From assembly GCA_938003615.1 (NCBI GenBank), contig CALKXO010000300.1, positions 1 to 33,206 on the forward strand: a stretch of 33,206 nt of DNA, read 5' to 3'. Below the pieces are notes generated by a model that saw only the letters and a list, made by a program, of their open reading frames with translations, was not told the origin of the DNA and did not search any database. Both the position numbers and the translations under genes were made by a program. This DNA is from an uncultured Pirellulaceae bacterium (GTDB lineage Bacteria > Planctomycetota > Planctomycetia > Pirellulales > Pirellulaceae). Shown here in pieces: positions 1 through 9,000 of the stretch (its first letter is position 1; each line of letters begins with the position of its first letter).

Positions 1-50
1 GGAGTTCACTTACTCCAAGCGTGCTGGAGTTCACGTACTCCAAGCGTGAC
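1..50. repeat. Two tandem 25-bp imperfect repeats (GGAGTTCAC[T/G]TACTCCAAGCGTG[CT/AC]), truncated by the window edge
   Basis: Direct reading: ggagttcacttactccaagcgtgct followed by ggagttcacgtactccaagcgtgac. Each unit contains a GGAGT...ACTCC dyad. Confidence 0.8.
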
Positions 51-79
51 GATCGACGGTTCGAAACACAAATCTGTCT

Positions 80-1870
80 TTAGCGTCTGACTGAACTTTG
101 AAATGGTCGGCGAACGCCTGATTGCGATTGTTCCCGGAAACGGGCGAGATCAAATGCGCGTTCGGTGCGCTCTTGGGGTGAGAGTTTCTCTAGATACTCG
201 ACCAATTGGTGGCTGGGGTTGTCGATCGTAATCGTCTTGGCCGGTTTGAGGTCATCCTTGGAACGTACGATAATCAACACCTCACGTTCATAGTCCACTA
301 GGTTACTCTTGGCAGCGTTTGAAGATGCGGATCCCAATGAGACCAGCGTCGAATTGCCTCGGTCAGTCGAACGACCTCGGGCCGGTGGAAACTTTGGACT
401 AATCGCAAAATCGGAACTTTCAGGTTGTCGCGGTGGCAACTGTAGCTGTTCGGAAGGAAGCTGTTTAGGACGTGGTGCGTTTGGGCGGTTGGGCTGAAAC
501 TGCGATGGCGGTTGAGGCGCGTCCAACGTGGCGGGGCTCAATACGTTGCTGTTGGACCTCAACGGTGACGGGGACGCCATCGCCAGTGCAGTGTCAGGCT
601 CAAACAGGTGGTCCAATTTTACTTTTGCCAATTGCCAGTAAATGGTGTCCAGTGCGGTATAGATTCCTTCGTCGACATCAATCACTGCCGCGTTACAGAC
701 GCCAATGATTTGTCCGCTGGATGTGAACAGGCCGCCACCGCTGCGGCCGTCTACGGGGCGTCCGTAAATGTCGTACTTGATCGCCCCATCGTAAGACGCT
801 CTGTTTTTGATTTGCGTACGTCGAATCGTAGGATTCTCCCCGTGATCGCACCCAATGGAAAACGCTTTGTCACCCTTGGCCACTTTGGCTTTACGGGAGG
901 CGACTTCTACCGCTTGCATTGGGCGACCTTCGGTTTTGATCACCACCAACGCAATGTCCCGCGCTTCGGCGTCGTAGAAAATAAGTTCGCCACTACCGAC
1001 TTGGGGAGTGGGTTGATCAAATCCATAGTGAGCTTGAATGATGCCGGTTCCTTCGGAGTCGCGAAACACATGTCCGCACGTCATGACCAGGCTCTCGTTA
1101 TTGTGGGAGTGAATCACGGTGCCTGTGGCATAAGAGATTCCTTCGGGATCTTCAACCTGCAGTTTTACGGTGGCCGCCATTGCTCTGGATTCGGCTGCAT
1201 TGGCGGGGCGCGTGGTGCCTTGATGCATCGTTGGCGAGCGAAATGGACTGTCGGTTAGCGCGGTGTTTGCCCCGTATTTGGCGAGTTTTTTTGTGCCGAC
1301 CGGCTGTTTGGCGGTTTGTTTGGCTGGTTGAACTCGCGCGGCGAATGAATTCGCAGACGGCGATTTAACCACTGGCGACTGTGAGCGCGCAACCGGCGAA
1401 GGCGACTGGGGGCGATAGTTGATTGTCTTGAACCAGCCCAGTAATTCATCGTGACTGATCATGCCTTCGCGCCGGCCGACAGCGCGTTGCCCTTGGACCA
1501 GCACGACGGTCGGTGTCCGGGAGATCTGAAAATGCTGCGTCCACTTGGGTTGTTCGCGCGCGTTGATCGTTGTGGTTGGGTATCCGGCGGCAGCCAACTT
1601 TTCGATGCTTGGCTTAACCACTTCGCAGGGGGCGCAACCATCACTGGTGAAGAAATACAGGTGTGCCTGCTGGCCTGAATCTGATTGGGCGTTTGCTGTC
1701 TTCGCACCGTTGCCAATCGATTGGCCGATCATCAGCAACAGGCAAAACATTAACCGCCGGACTAGTGTTATACTGGATGGGCGATCGAGTCGAATTTGAT
1801 CGGCAGTTAGCCCCGTATTGGTCTTTCGCATCCCCGTCCCTCCATGGATTGGGCGTCTGTTTTGTGTCAT
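80..1870 (-). CDS. Secreted thioredoxin-like domain fused to trypsin-like serine protease, with Pro-rich C-terminal region
   Basis: 596-aa ORF. Hydrophobic N-terminal signal-like segment (LMFCLLLMIGQSIGNGAKTANAQ), CxxC motif in DGCAPCEVVKP with cis-Pro-like RTPTVVLV, then a triad-like VMTCGHVF (His), EARDIALVVI (Asp), DGRSGGGLF (Ser). The exact start codon is uncertain. Confidence 0.8.
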   Translation of the reverse strand: MTQNRRPIHGGTGMRKTNTGLTADQIRLDRPSSITLVRRLMFCLLLMIGQSIGNGAKTANAQSDSGQQAHLYFFTSDGCAPCEVVKPSIEKLAAAGYPTTTINAREQPKWTQHFQISRTPTVVLVQGQRAVGRREGMISHDELLGWFKTINYRPQSPSPVARSQSPVVKSPSANSFAARVQPAKQTAKQPVGTKKLAKYGANTALTDSPFRSPTMHQGTTRPANAAESRAMAATVKLQVEDPEGISYATGTVIHSHNNESLVMTCGHVFRDSEGTGIIQAHYGFDQPTPQVGSGELIFYDAEARDIALVVIKTEGRPMQAVEVASRKAKVAKGDKAFSIGCDHGENPTIRRTQIKNRASYDGAIKYDIYGRPVDGRSGGGLFTSSGQIIGVCNAAVIDVDEGIYTALDTIYWQLAKVKLDHLFEPDTALAMASPSPLRSNSNVLSPATLDAPQPPSQFQPNRPNAPRPKQLPSEQLQLPPRQPESSDFAISPKFPPARGRSTDRGNSTLVSLGSASSNAAKSNLVDYEREVLIIVRSKDDLKPAKTITIDNPSHQLVEYLEKLSPQERTERAFDLARFREQSQSGVRRPFQSSVRR

Positions 1871-2028
1871 CGGGCGTTCACTTTTCGCGAAAGTGTGCTC
1901 GGTAGGTGGCTGACAGCGATTGGATAACCAGATCCGTCTGGTTCTCTGTTTTGAGCGGTCAGCATTCGATTTCAGCGGTTGCCGAAACGACGCGCGAAAA
2001 AAGGGTAATATCTTGTTACCTTTTCCTC

Positions 2029-2089
2029 GAATTCGTGATTAATGAATTTGCGTAAAATGATTTTGCATAAATTGAATTTTCGCAAAATT
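2029..2089. repeat. Four degenerate 15-16 bp AT-rich tandem units upstream of nfeD-like gene
   Basis: Units GAATTCGTGATTAAT / GAATTTGCGTAAAAT / GATTTTGCATAAATT / GAATTTTCGCAAAATT read directly. Confidence 0.6.
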
Positions 2090-2133
2090 AATTTCCTTAA
2101 CGATTAGAATGAAAACACCGTAAAACGAGAACC

Positions 2134-3699
2134 TTGATCTTGAATAAAACCGGCATGCTAGCGAACGTCGCTCAGATCGCGTATTTCCTTGCGCATTGTG
2201 TCGTAGCTGTGACGTTATTTCTTTTCTGTGGCGAGTTACTGGCAGTTCCGTTGCTGGCGGAAATCGATTCTGTTCCCGACGCGCGACAACCGCGCCCGGA
2301 AACGATTTCGAAGATCGCGGTTATCGAATTTAGGGGCGAGATCACATTCGAGAGTGGAAGCTATTTTCGAAATCGCTTCCGGGCAGCCAAGGCGGCACGA
2401 TGCGATTTGTTGATGATCGACATCGATAGTCCGGGCGGTCTCAAGACCGAGAGTCTTGAGATAGCGCGGTTGATACGTGATTGCGATTGGGCCTACACGG
2501 TGGTGTTTGTAAAAGACCAAGCGATCAGTGGCGGCGCGTTGATTTCGCTGGGCTGTGACGAATTGCATATTTCCCCCAACGCGCGGTTCGGTGACATTGG
2601 CGAAATCGCTTTTGACCCAGAGGCGTGGGCGTTCCGCTTGATCGAGCCAAAGGTTGAGTCGTTTTTGTCACGTGACGCGCGCGATCTGGCCGAATCCAAG
2701 GGGCGTGCTCCGGAACTGGCTGAATCGATGGTGGACAAAGACGTGCTGGTCTACACAAGGGATTCCGAGGCCACTGGCGAGGCAGAATTCACTACCGTCC
2801 GGTCCGACAGTAAGGAACTTCCGGGCGCCCCATGGCAAGCCGTTCCCGAAGCGGGGGCCGAGCGGTTCTTGACCCTTAGCGGAGCAAGGGCCAAGCAGTT
2901 GGGAATCGCTCAGCGGTTTGCGACCACACGGAAGGAAGTCATCGATTCTTTTCCCGGCGGTGCCAAAAGTGATGTGAAGGTCTACTCCCACAAAACGTCT
3001 GATCACGTCGCCTATATTTTGAATTACCCTTTTGTGACGGGATTGATCTTAGTGATCGGGTTGGTGGCTCTTTATTTTGAACTGGCCGCCCCCGGTACGA
3101 TGGTGGGTGGGCTGATTGCGTGTTTGTGTGCGGCGCTGTTCTTTTGGAGTCATTTTGCCGGCGGGACTGCTGGGTGGATGGAAGTGATTCTGTTCGTAGC
3201 GGGCCTCGCATTCATCGCGGCGGAGTTGTTTATCATTCCGGGCTTCGGCGTTGCCGGGCTTGGCGGCATCGTGTTGCTGACCGCCAGCGTGATTCTCGCC
3301 AGCCAAAGATTTGTCGTTCCCGAGACGTCGCTGGATTGGAATCAAATGCTTAGCAACATCGTGATGTTGGTAATCGCCGGGTTCGCTTTTTTTATTGCGG
3401 CGTTTTTTATTACCAGCCGCATGGGGAGTCTGCCGCTATTCAGTCGGATGGTGTTGTCGACCGATAGAGAGGGCCAAGTTGCCGCCGGTGCGGTGGAATT
3501 GACGGCGAGTGTGCCAGTGGAAATCGGTGCCGTTGGCGTAGCGGATTCGCTACTTAGACCTGCCGGACGAGCGTCATTCAATGGGCGTTCGTTTGACGTC
3601 ATCAGCGATGGCTCTTTCGTCGATGCGGGAACGGCGGTTAAGGTGATCAAGGTTTTCGGAAATGTCATTACCGTTTCGGAAGTGCGTGAATCGAGTTAG
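2134..3699 (+). CDS. NfeD-family membrane-bound protein (ClpP-like protease domain + TM region + C-terminal NfeD/OB domain)
   Basis: 521-aa ORF with TTG start. IDSPGGLKTESLEIARLI, DQAISGGALISLGCDELHISPNARFGDIGEI, multiple TM segments, and a C-terminal NfeD-like GREGQVAAGAVELTASVPVEIG...GRSFDVISDGSFVDAGTAVKVIKVFGNVITVSE pattern. Confidence 0.85.
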   Translation: MILNKTGMLANVAQIAYFLAHCVVAVTLFLFCGELLAVPLLAEIDSVPDARQPRPETISKIAVIEFRGEITFESGSYFRNRFRAAKAARCDLLMIDIDSPGGLKTESLEIARLIRDCDWAYTVVFVKDQAISGGALISLGCDELHISPNARFGDIGEIAFDPEAWAFRLIEPKVESFLSRDARDLAESKGRAPELAESMVDKDVLVYTRDSEATGEAEFTTVRSDSKELPGAPWQAVPEAGAERFLTLSGARAKQLGIAQRFATTRKEVIDSFPGGAKSDVKVYSHKTSDHVAYILNYPFVTGLILVIGLVALYFELAAPGTMVGGLIACLCAALFFWSHFAGGTAGWMEVILFVAGLAFIAAELFIIPGFGVAGLGGIVLLTASVILASQRFVVPETSLDWNQMLSNIVMLVIAGFAFFIAAFFITSRMGSLPLFSRMVLSTDREGQVAAGAVELTASVPVEIGAVGVADSLLRPAGRASFNGRSFDVISDGSFVDAGTAVKVIKVFGNVITVSEVRESS

Positions 3700-3768
3700 A
3701 TCGTGAATCGAATTAGTCGGCGCCACAACCAAATACCAAGCAGAAACTGAATATTAAGGAACCAAGTT

Positions 3769-4383
3769 TTGAAAGAATTCTCTTTGACACTGGGAACGAA
3801 CAATGCCAAAAAGCGCAAGGAGCTAGAGCGTTTGCTGTCGCCTTATCCGATTAAGCTGAGGAGCCTGGCGGATATTCCGGAATCGATCGAGGTGGAGGAA
3901 ACTGGAACAACGTTTGAAGAAAATGCGATTCTTAAAGCTCGAGAACAGGCGCTTCATCTAAATTGTTGGGTGTTGGGGGAGGACAGCGGCATTAGTGTCG
4001 AAGCATTAGACGGCGCTCCGGGTGTCTATTCGGCTCGGTTTTCCGGTCCGGAGGCGACCGACGCCACCAACAACGCGCTGCTGTTGGAAAAACTCGTTGA
4101 TGTTCCGATGGCCAAACGGACAGCGTGGTACACCTGCCACATGGCGCTGTCGGATCCGGAAGGCAACATCCATATCAACTGTCAGGATCGATGTTACGGA
4201 CAAATTCTAAAGAAGGAAATTGGGACTGGCGGATTCGGTTATGATCCGATGTTTTTATTACCCGAGTACAACATGACCTTCGGTGAACTTGGAGACACCG
4301 TAAAGTCGATTCTTAGCCACCGCGCCCGAGCGAATCGAAAATTCGTTCCAAAGTTGCTTGCGTTGATTGAAAAACTGGCGTGA
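3769..4383 (+). CDS. rdgB: Non-canonical purine NTP pyrophosphatase, RdgB/HAM1 family
   Basis: 204 aa. LTLGTNNAKKRKELERLL, VEETGTTFEENAILKA, GEDSGISVEALDGAPGVYSARFSG, and GTGGFGYDPMFLLPEYNMTFGEL are characteristic of HAM1. TTG start. Confidence 0.93.
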   Translation: MKEFSLTLGTNNAKKRKELERLLSPYPIKLRSLADIPESIEVEETGTTFEENAILKAREQALHLNCWVLGEDSGISVEALDGAPGVYSARFSGPEATDATNNALLLEKLVDVPMAKRTAWYTCHMALSDPEGNIHINCQDRCYGQILKKEIGTGGFGYDPMFLLPEYNMTFGELGDTVKSILSHRARANRKFVPKLLALIEKLA

Positions 4384-4632
4384 TTTTTTCACAGACAAGT
4401 TCACGCGTTGGGAGGATTGTGGCGTGCGGCAAGGGTTGTTCTGACTCACGTGTTTCTTTCTTTTGCGGGGAGGCGATTGATCGTCGCGGAATTTCATCGA
4501 TCGTCATAATAAACGATTGTTGTACCTCATTCAAAAAGACTCGCCGACTGCAACCACGATCGCTTCAACTGGGTATAATCAGATGGCGATTCTGGGTTCT
4601 GGAGGAATCGCTCCCTCACTCTTGAGACTTTC

Positions 4633-7600
4633 ATGATGGACTTCGGTTGGACAATTGGATTCGATAGGCCGTGGCTGCTGTTGTTGCTGCTTGTGCTGCC
4701 ACCGATGATCTATCTGAGCCTAACGTCGCTCGCTGGCTTGGGACCGTGGCGGAAACTGTGCGCGATTGGTTTGCGGTGCCTTTGCGTAGGCTTGATCGTT
4801 TTTTCGCTGGCTCAAATGAAGTGGCAACGCAAAACGGATCGCCTAACGGTGCTCTATCTATTGGACCAGAGTGCCAGTATCACGCCTGCCAACCGGAAAC
4901 TGATGCTTGATTACGCCTTTCGGCAGGTCAAACAACATCGTCGCAAGCAGCAGGAAGACAACGCGGGCGTCATCGTCTTCGGAACCAACGCGCGAATTGA
5001 ATCGGCGCCGTTTGATGGCGACCTGCCTCTGACCAATCGTTTGGAATCGGTAGATCGGCTGAACAACGGTGGAACATCGATCGAATCGGCGCTGAAGATC
5101 GCGCAGGCAGCTTTCCCCGAAGGGACTGCGGGACGCGTTGTGATTGTCTCCGACGGAAATGAAAACGTGGGTGATGCATTAGGGGTGGCCCGCGCAATGG
5201 CTCAAGACGGAATCGGCATTGATGTCGTTCCGGTCGAACTTCTGGCACGGCAAGACGTCTCGGTGGATAAGGTTGATGTGCCAGCGGACATTCGCAAGGG
5301 CCAGAGTTTTCCGATCCGCGTCGTGCTGACCAATAAATCAACGCCAACCGATGAGAATCCTGACGGCACGATTACTGGGCAACTGTCGGTGACGAACAAC
5401 GTCGTCAGCATGAACTCCCAAGACGGATTGCTCAGCCAGCAAGTCACGCTCAAGCCGGGTAAGAATATTTTTTCGTTCGATCACAAACTCGAGCGGTCGG
5501 CGATGTACACGTTGACCGCCGAGTTTGAGCCGGAAGTGTCTACGGCTGACATGATCAGCGAAAACAATCAGGCGTCGGCGTTCACGCATGTGCGAGGCAA
5601 AGGCAAGGTGCTGTTGATTGAAGACGCTTACTACAAAAATGAGTTTGGCCATTTGGTCAGTCAGCTCATGAAGAATGAGATCGAAGTCGAGGTGCGGAAC
5701 ACGGACCGGCTGTTTGAGTCTTCGGCGGATCTACTTCAGTACGATTCAGTAATCCTCGCCAACGTCGCCAAAGCGACCGGCGATGACACGGCTCAGGGCG
5801 ATGTAAAATCGTTCTCAGACGCTCAAGTAAGAATGTTGGTGGATAACTGCGAGCACTTCGGTTGTGGGATCCTGATGCTCGGCGGCGATCGAGCCTTCGG
5901 TGCCGGTGGTTGGTCCAACTCGCTGTTAGAGAAGGCGATGCCTGTCGATTTCCAGATCAAGAACAACAAAATTAATGCCGTCGGTGCGCTCGCCATGATG
6001 ATGCACGCCTGCGAGATGCCGCGCGGCAACCACTGGCAGATCAAGGTTGCCGAAGAGGCGATCCAAGTCCTAGGGCCGATGGATCATTGTGGGATCGTGG
6101 ACTGGGCTGATTTCAATGGCAAACCCAAATGGCTGTGGCGGTTTGATAAACGCCATGGCGGGATTGATCGGGTCTTCGGCAATCGCCGGAAGATGTTGGG
6201 CTTGGTCAATCGCATGAACACTGGCGACATGATGGATTTTAATACGCCAATGCGGACGATGTTGGTCGGTTTTGACAAGGTCGATGCGGCGATGAAGCAT
6301 GCGATCATCATTAGCGACGGTGATCCTACGCCGCCAACGAATAAATTACTTAGCGAGTTCGTTAAACGAAAAATTAAGATTTCGACCTGTGCGATTGGAA
6401 CGCATGGGCCTGCCGGCAGCACGCCGTTGAGAAGAATCGCCAACGTGACAGGCGGCAAGTATTACGTCGTCAATAAGGCATCGGCATTGCCACGGATTTA
6501 CCAACGGGAGGCGCGACGTGTCGCCAAGCCCGTGATTTACGAATCGAAACAGGGGATTTCGGCGGTCCCCGTTTCCTCGATGGCCAACCATGAGATCCTC
6601 AAAGGGATCGACGTAAACACGCTGCCCCCGTTTCTGGGATACGTAATGACGACGATCAAGTCCAGTGGTTTAGTCGAGCGACTGGCGATGACTTCCAGCC
6701 CCAGCAAAGCTGGTACCGAAGACAACCGCACGCTGCTGGCAACCTGGCGGTATGGCAATGGACGGACGATTTGCTTCACCAGCGATGCCGGACTGCGATG
6801 GACCAATTCTTGGGTGGATGACAGCCGCTACGATCAACTGTTTACGCAAATGGTCAGGTACTCAATGCGGCCGGTGACCAAAGACGCAAATTTTTCGATC
6901 GCGACCGATTACAGGAACGGCAAAGCGCGGATTACAGTGACGGCACTGGATGACAAAGAAGAGTTTCTCAATTTTTTGGACATGCATGGTTCGGGAATTC
7001 AGGGCGCTGAATCGACAGACCTTCAATTTTCGCAAGTTGGGCCGGGACGCTATGTTGCCGTTCAGGATATTCCCAAGCAAGGCGACTGGTTGTTCACCAT
7101 TTTCCCTGGCAAGGGATATCAACGGTTGATGACGGGGGTCAGCGTGCCATATTCGAAAGAGTATTCTGACCGACAGTCTAATTTCGCGTTATTGAAATCG
7201 ATGGCGCGGCTGGAACCAACCGGTGGCGAGGCCGGTACGTTGTCGCAAGTCTCGTTGGCACCGCGTGCGATGAACGAGTTACTGGCGATGAACACGTTTC
7301 GCCCCACGCTCTCTTCATCGATCAGCATTCAGGATGTCTGGCCGTGGCTGGTATTGCTGTGCGGCACCGTTTTTCTAGCGGATGTCTTTGTCAGGCGCGT
7401 TGCGATCTCATTCGATTGGGTAGGCGTACTATGGCGTAAGGCGATTGCCAAATTTACTGGCGGTGCGGTCGAAGAAAAACCGTCTAGCATGTCGCGTCTG
7501 CAATCGAGGAAAGCGCAAATCGAAAAAGAGATTGAAACGCGCCGCAGTAACGTTCGGTTTGCTCCGGATGAGCCCGCAGATAATGCTTCGGGAAAATCTG

Positions 7601-7776
7601 GAAAGCAACAACTGGAAGACGTGATTGCCAGCGAGATTGAAAAAACACCGACGGCGCTGCCGAAACCGTCGGAGAACAAATTGGCGGCAGATGATGAATC
7701 AAGTTACACGTCGCGCTTGTTGGAGGCGAAAAGAAAGGCTCGCCAGCAACATGATCGACGAGACGACGGAGGATAG
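4633..7776 (+). CDS. Large membrane VWA-domain protein with internal glutamine-amidotransferase-like segment (BatA/DUF1355-type)
   Basis: 1047 aa. N-terminal TM helices, MIDAS-like LLDQSAS, RVVIVSDGNENVGD, GATase-like GCGILMLGGDRAFGAGGWSNSLLEKAMPVDF, second IIISDGDPTPPT segment, late TM helix (WPWLVLLCGTVFLADVFV), and a charged cytoplasmic tail. Confidence 0.8.
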   Translation: MMDFGWTIGFDRPWLLLLLLVLPPMIYLSLTSLAGLGPWRKLCAIGLRCLCVGLIVFSLAQMKWQRKTDRLTVLYLLDQSASITPANRKLMLDYAFRQVKQHRRKQQEDNAGVIVFGTNARIESAPFDGDLPLTNRLESVDRLNNGGTSIESALKIAQAAFPEGTAGRVVIVSDGNENVGDALGVARAMAQDGIGIDVVPVELLARQDVSVDKVDVPADIRKGQSFPIRVVLTNKSTPTDENPDGTITGQLSVTNNVVSMNSQDGLLSQQVTLKPGKNIFSFDHKLERSAMYTLTAEFEPEVSTADMISENNQASAFTHVRGKGKVLLIEDAYYKNEFGHLVSQLMKNEIEVEVRNTDRLFESSADLLQYDSVILANVAKATGDDTAQGDVKSFSDAQVRMLVDNCEHFGCGILMLGGDRAFGAGGWSNSLLEKAMPVDFQIKNNKINAVGALAMMMHACEMPRGNHWQIKVAEEAIQVLGPMDHCGIVDWADFNGKPKWLWRFDKRHGGIDRVFGNRRKMLGLVNRMNTGDMMDFNTPMRTMLVGFDKVDAAMKHAIIISDGDPTPPTNKLLSEFVKRKIKISTCAIGTHGPAGSTPLRRIANVTGGKYYVVNKASALPRIYQREARRVAKPVIYESKQGISAVPVSSMANHEILKGIDVNTLPPFLGYVMTTIKSSGLVERLAMTSSPSKAGTEDNRTLLATWRYGNGRTICFTSDAGLRWTNSWVDDSRYDQLFTQMVRYSMRPVTKDANFSIATDYRNGKARITVTALDDKEEFLNFLDMHGSGIQGAESTDLQFSQVGPGRYVAVQDIPKQGDWLFTIFPGKGYQRLMTGVSVPYSKEYSDRQSNFALLKSMARLEPTGGEAGTLSQVSLAPRAMNELLAMNTFRPTLSSSISIQDVWPWLVLLCGTVFLADVFVRRVAISFDWVGVLWRKAIAKFTGGAVEEKPSSMSRLQSRKAQIEKEIETRRSNVRFAPDEPADNASGKSGKQQLEDVIASEIEKTPTALPKPSENKLAADDESSYTSRLLEAKRKARQQHDRRDDGG

Positions 7777-7879
7777 GTTGTGCCGCCGTGGCGGATCATC
7801 TGGCAGAGATGAAATTTCACGATCTGTCGCGGCGGAAAAGCTTATCCCTTTCAACATTCAACAGAAAAGTCAAAAAACG

Positions 7880-8884
7880 ATGAGTGACACAAGCGATTTT
7901 ACTCGGCAGGCAGCCGAGTTTCGTGAGCGCTACAATGCGGTCAAAGATGAGGTTGGCAAAGTGATTGTTGGTCATGAGGAAATCGTGCATGGCGTACTGA
8001 CATGCATGATGATTGGCGGCCACTGTCTGTTGGAGGGAGCGCCCGGGTTGGGAAAAACGCTGCTGGTGTCGACACTGTCTAAAGCGCTCTCACTTGATTC
8101 GAACCGTATTCAGTTTACGCCGGACTTAATGCCAGCAGATATTCTGGGAACCAATATGGTCGCCGAATCGGCCGATGGCAAACGTGAATTTCAATTTCAA
8201 AAAGGGCCAATCTTCACTCAGATTTGCTTAGCGGATGAAATCAATCGGGCAACACCAAAAACACAATCGGCGATGCTCGAAACGATGCAGGAAGGCACGG
8301 TTACCGTCGCCGGCACGTGTTATGAATTAAAGAAGCCGTTTTTTGTCTTGGCCACACAAAATCCAATCGAACAAGAGGGAACGTACCCGCTGCCTGAGGC
8401 GCAGTTGGACCGTTTCCTGTTTAAGCTGATCGTTGGCTATTCCGGGCGCGAAGAATTGGCCACGATCCTCGACCGAACGACCAAGGGGATCAAAATCGAG
8501 GCAAGTCCGGTGATGGATGGCTCGGAAATACTCAAGTGGCAAGCGCTTGTGCGTGAGGTGATTTTGGCCGATCACATTCGCGACTACATTGTCCGGTTGA
8601 CGCTCTCGACTCATGCGGGAGGGGACCTCGCGTCGCCGGTTGCCAACCAGTATCTACGTTGGGGTGCCAGTCCTCGTGGAGCCCAAGCGATCGTTTTAGC
8701 GGCGAAGGTGCGGGCGCTGTTGGAAGGAAGGTTCAATGTTGCGTTTGAAGATGTGCGGCGCGTGTTCCTGCCGGCGATGCGACATCGAGTCGTGCTGAAT
8801 TTCGAGGCGCAAGCCGAATCGATTGAAGCGGACCAAGTCCTGATGGAGACCCTCGACGCGGTGCTGCAGAAAGTGGATGCCTAA
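7880..8884 (+). CDS. MoxR-family AAA+ ATPase
   Basis: The ORF track opens at 7625, but the homologous part starts at ATG 7880 (MSDTSDFTRQAAEFRERY). Walker A GAPGLGKT, ADEINRATPKTQSAMLE, FVLATQNPIEQEGTYPLPEAQLDRFLF are hallmark MoxR motifs. Confidence 0.95.
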   Translation: MSDTSDFTRQAAEFRERYNAVKDEVGKVIVGHEEIVHGVLTCMMIGGHCLLEGAPGLGKTLLVSTLSKALSLDSNRIQFTPDLMPADILGTNMVAESADGKREFQFQKGPIFTQICLADEINRATPKTQSAMLETMQEGTVTVAGTCYELKKPFFVLATQNPIEQEGTYPLPEAQLDRFLFKLIVGYSGREELATILDRTTKGIKIEASPVMDGSEILKWQALVREVILADHIRDYIVRLTLSTHAGGDLASPVANQYLRWGASPRGAQAIVLAAKVRALLEGRFNVAFEDVRRVFLPAMRHRVVLNFEAQAESIEADQVLMETLDAVLQKVDA

Positions 8885-8919
8885 AGAAAGTTCAGGAACG
8901 CGCCTGAATGCAGCGCTAT

Positions 8920-8979
8920 GTGGCACGATTCTCCGTGTCGTTATTCGCCTCAACAGCACGACTCCGACGGTCGTGCCAC
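8920..8979. repeat. Imperfect inverted repeat (GTGGCACGA...TCGTGCCAC) between MoxR and DUF58 genes
   Basis: gtggcacgattctccgtgtcgt...acgactccgacggtcgtgccac; the outer 9 bp are perfectly complementary. Confidence 0.6.
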
Positions 8980-9000
8980 TCTTACCCAACTAAAACTTAA

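Noticed and set aside
1-50. Possible CRISPR repeats
   Set aside because: The units are directly abutting with no spacers, so this is a simple tandem repeat.
608-1258. 216-aa plus-strand ORF
   Set aside because: Antisense shadow of the thioredoxin-protease fusion, whose domains are clearly recognisable on the minus strand.
4380-4625. 81-aa plus-strand ORF between rdgB and the VWA gene
   Set aside because: No recognisable motif, composition unlike the neighbouring proteins; likely chance ORF.
7625-7879. N-terminal extension of the MoxR ORF
   Set aside because: Overlaps the end of the VWA gene in another frame and lacks MoxR homology; ATG 7880 is the natural start.
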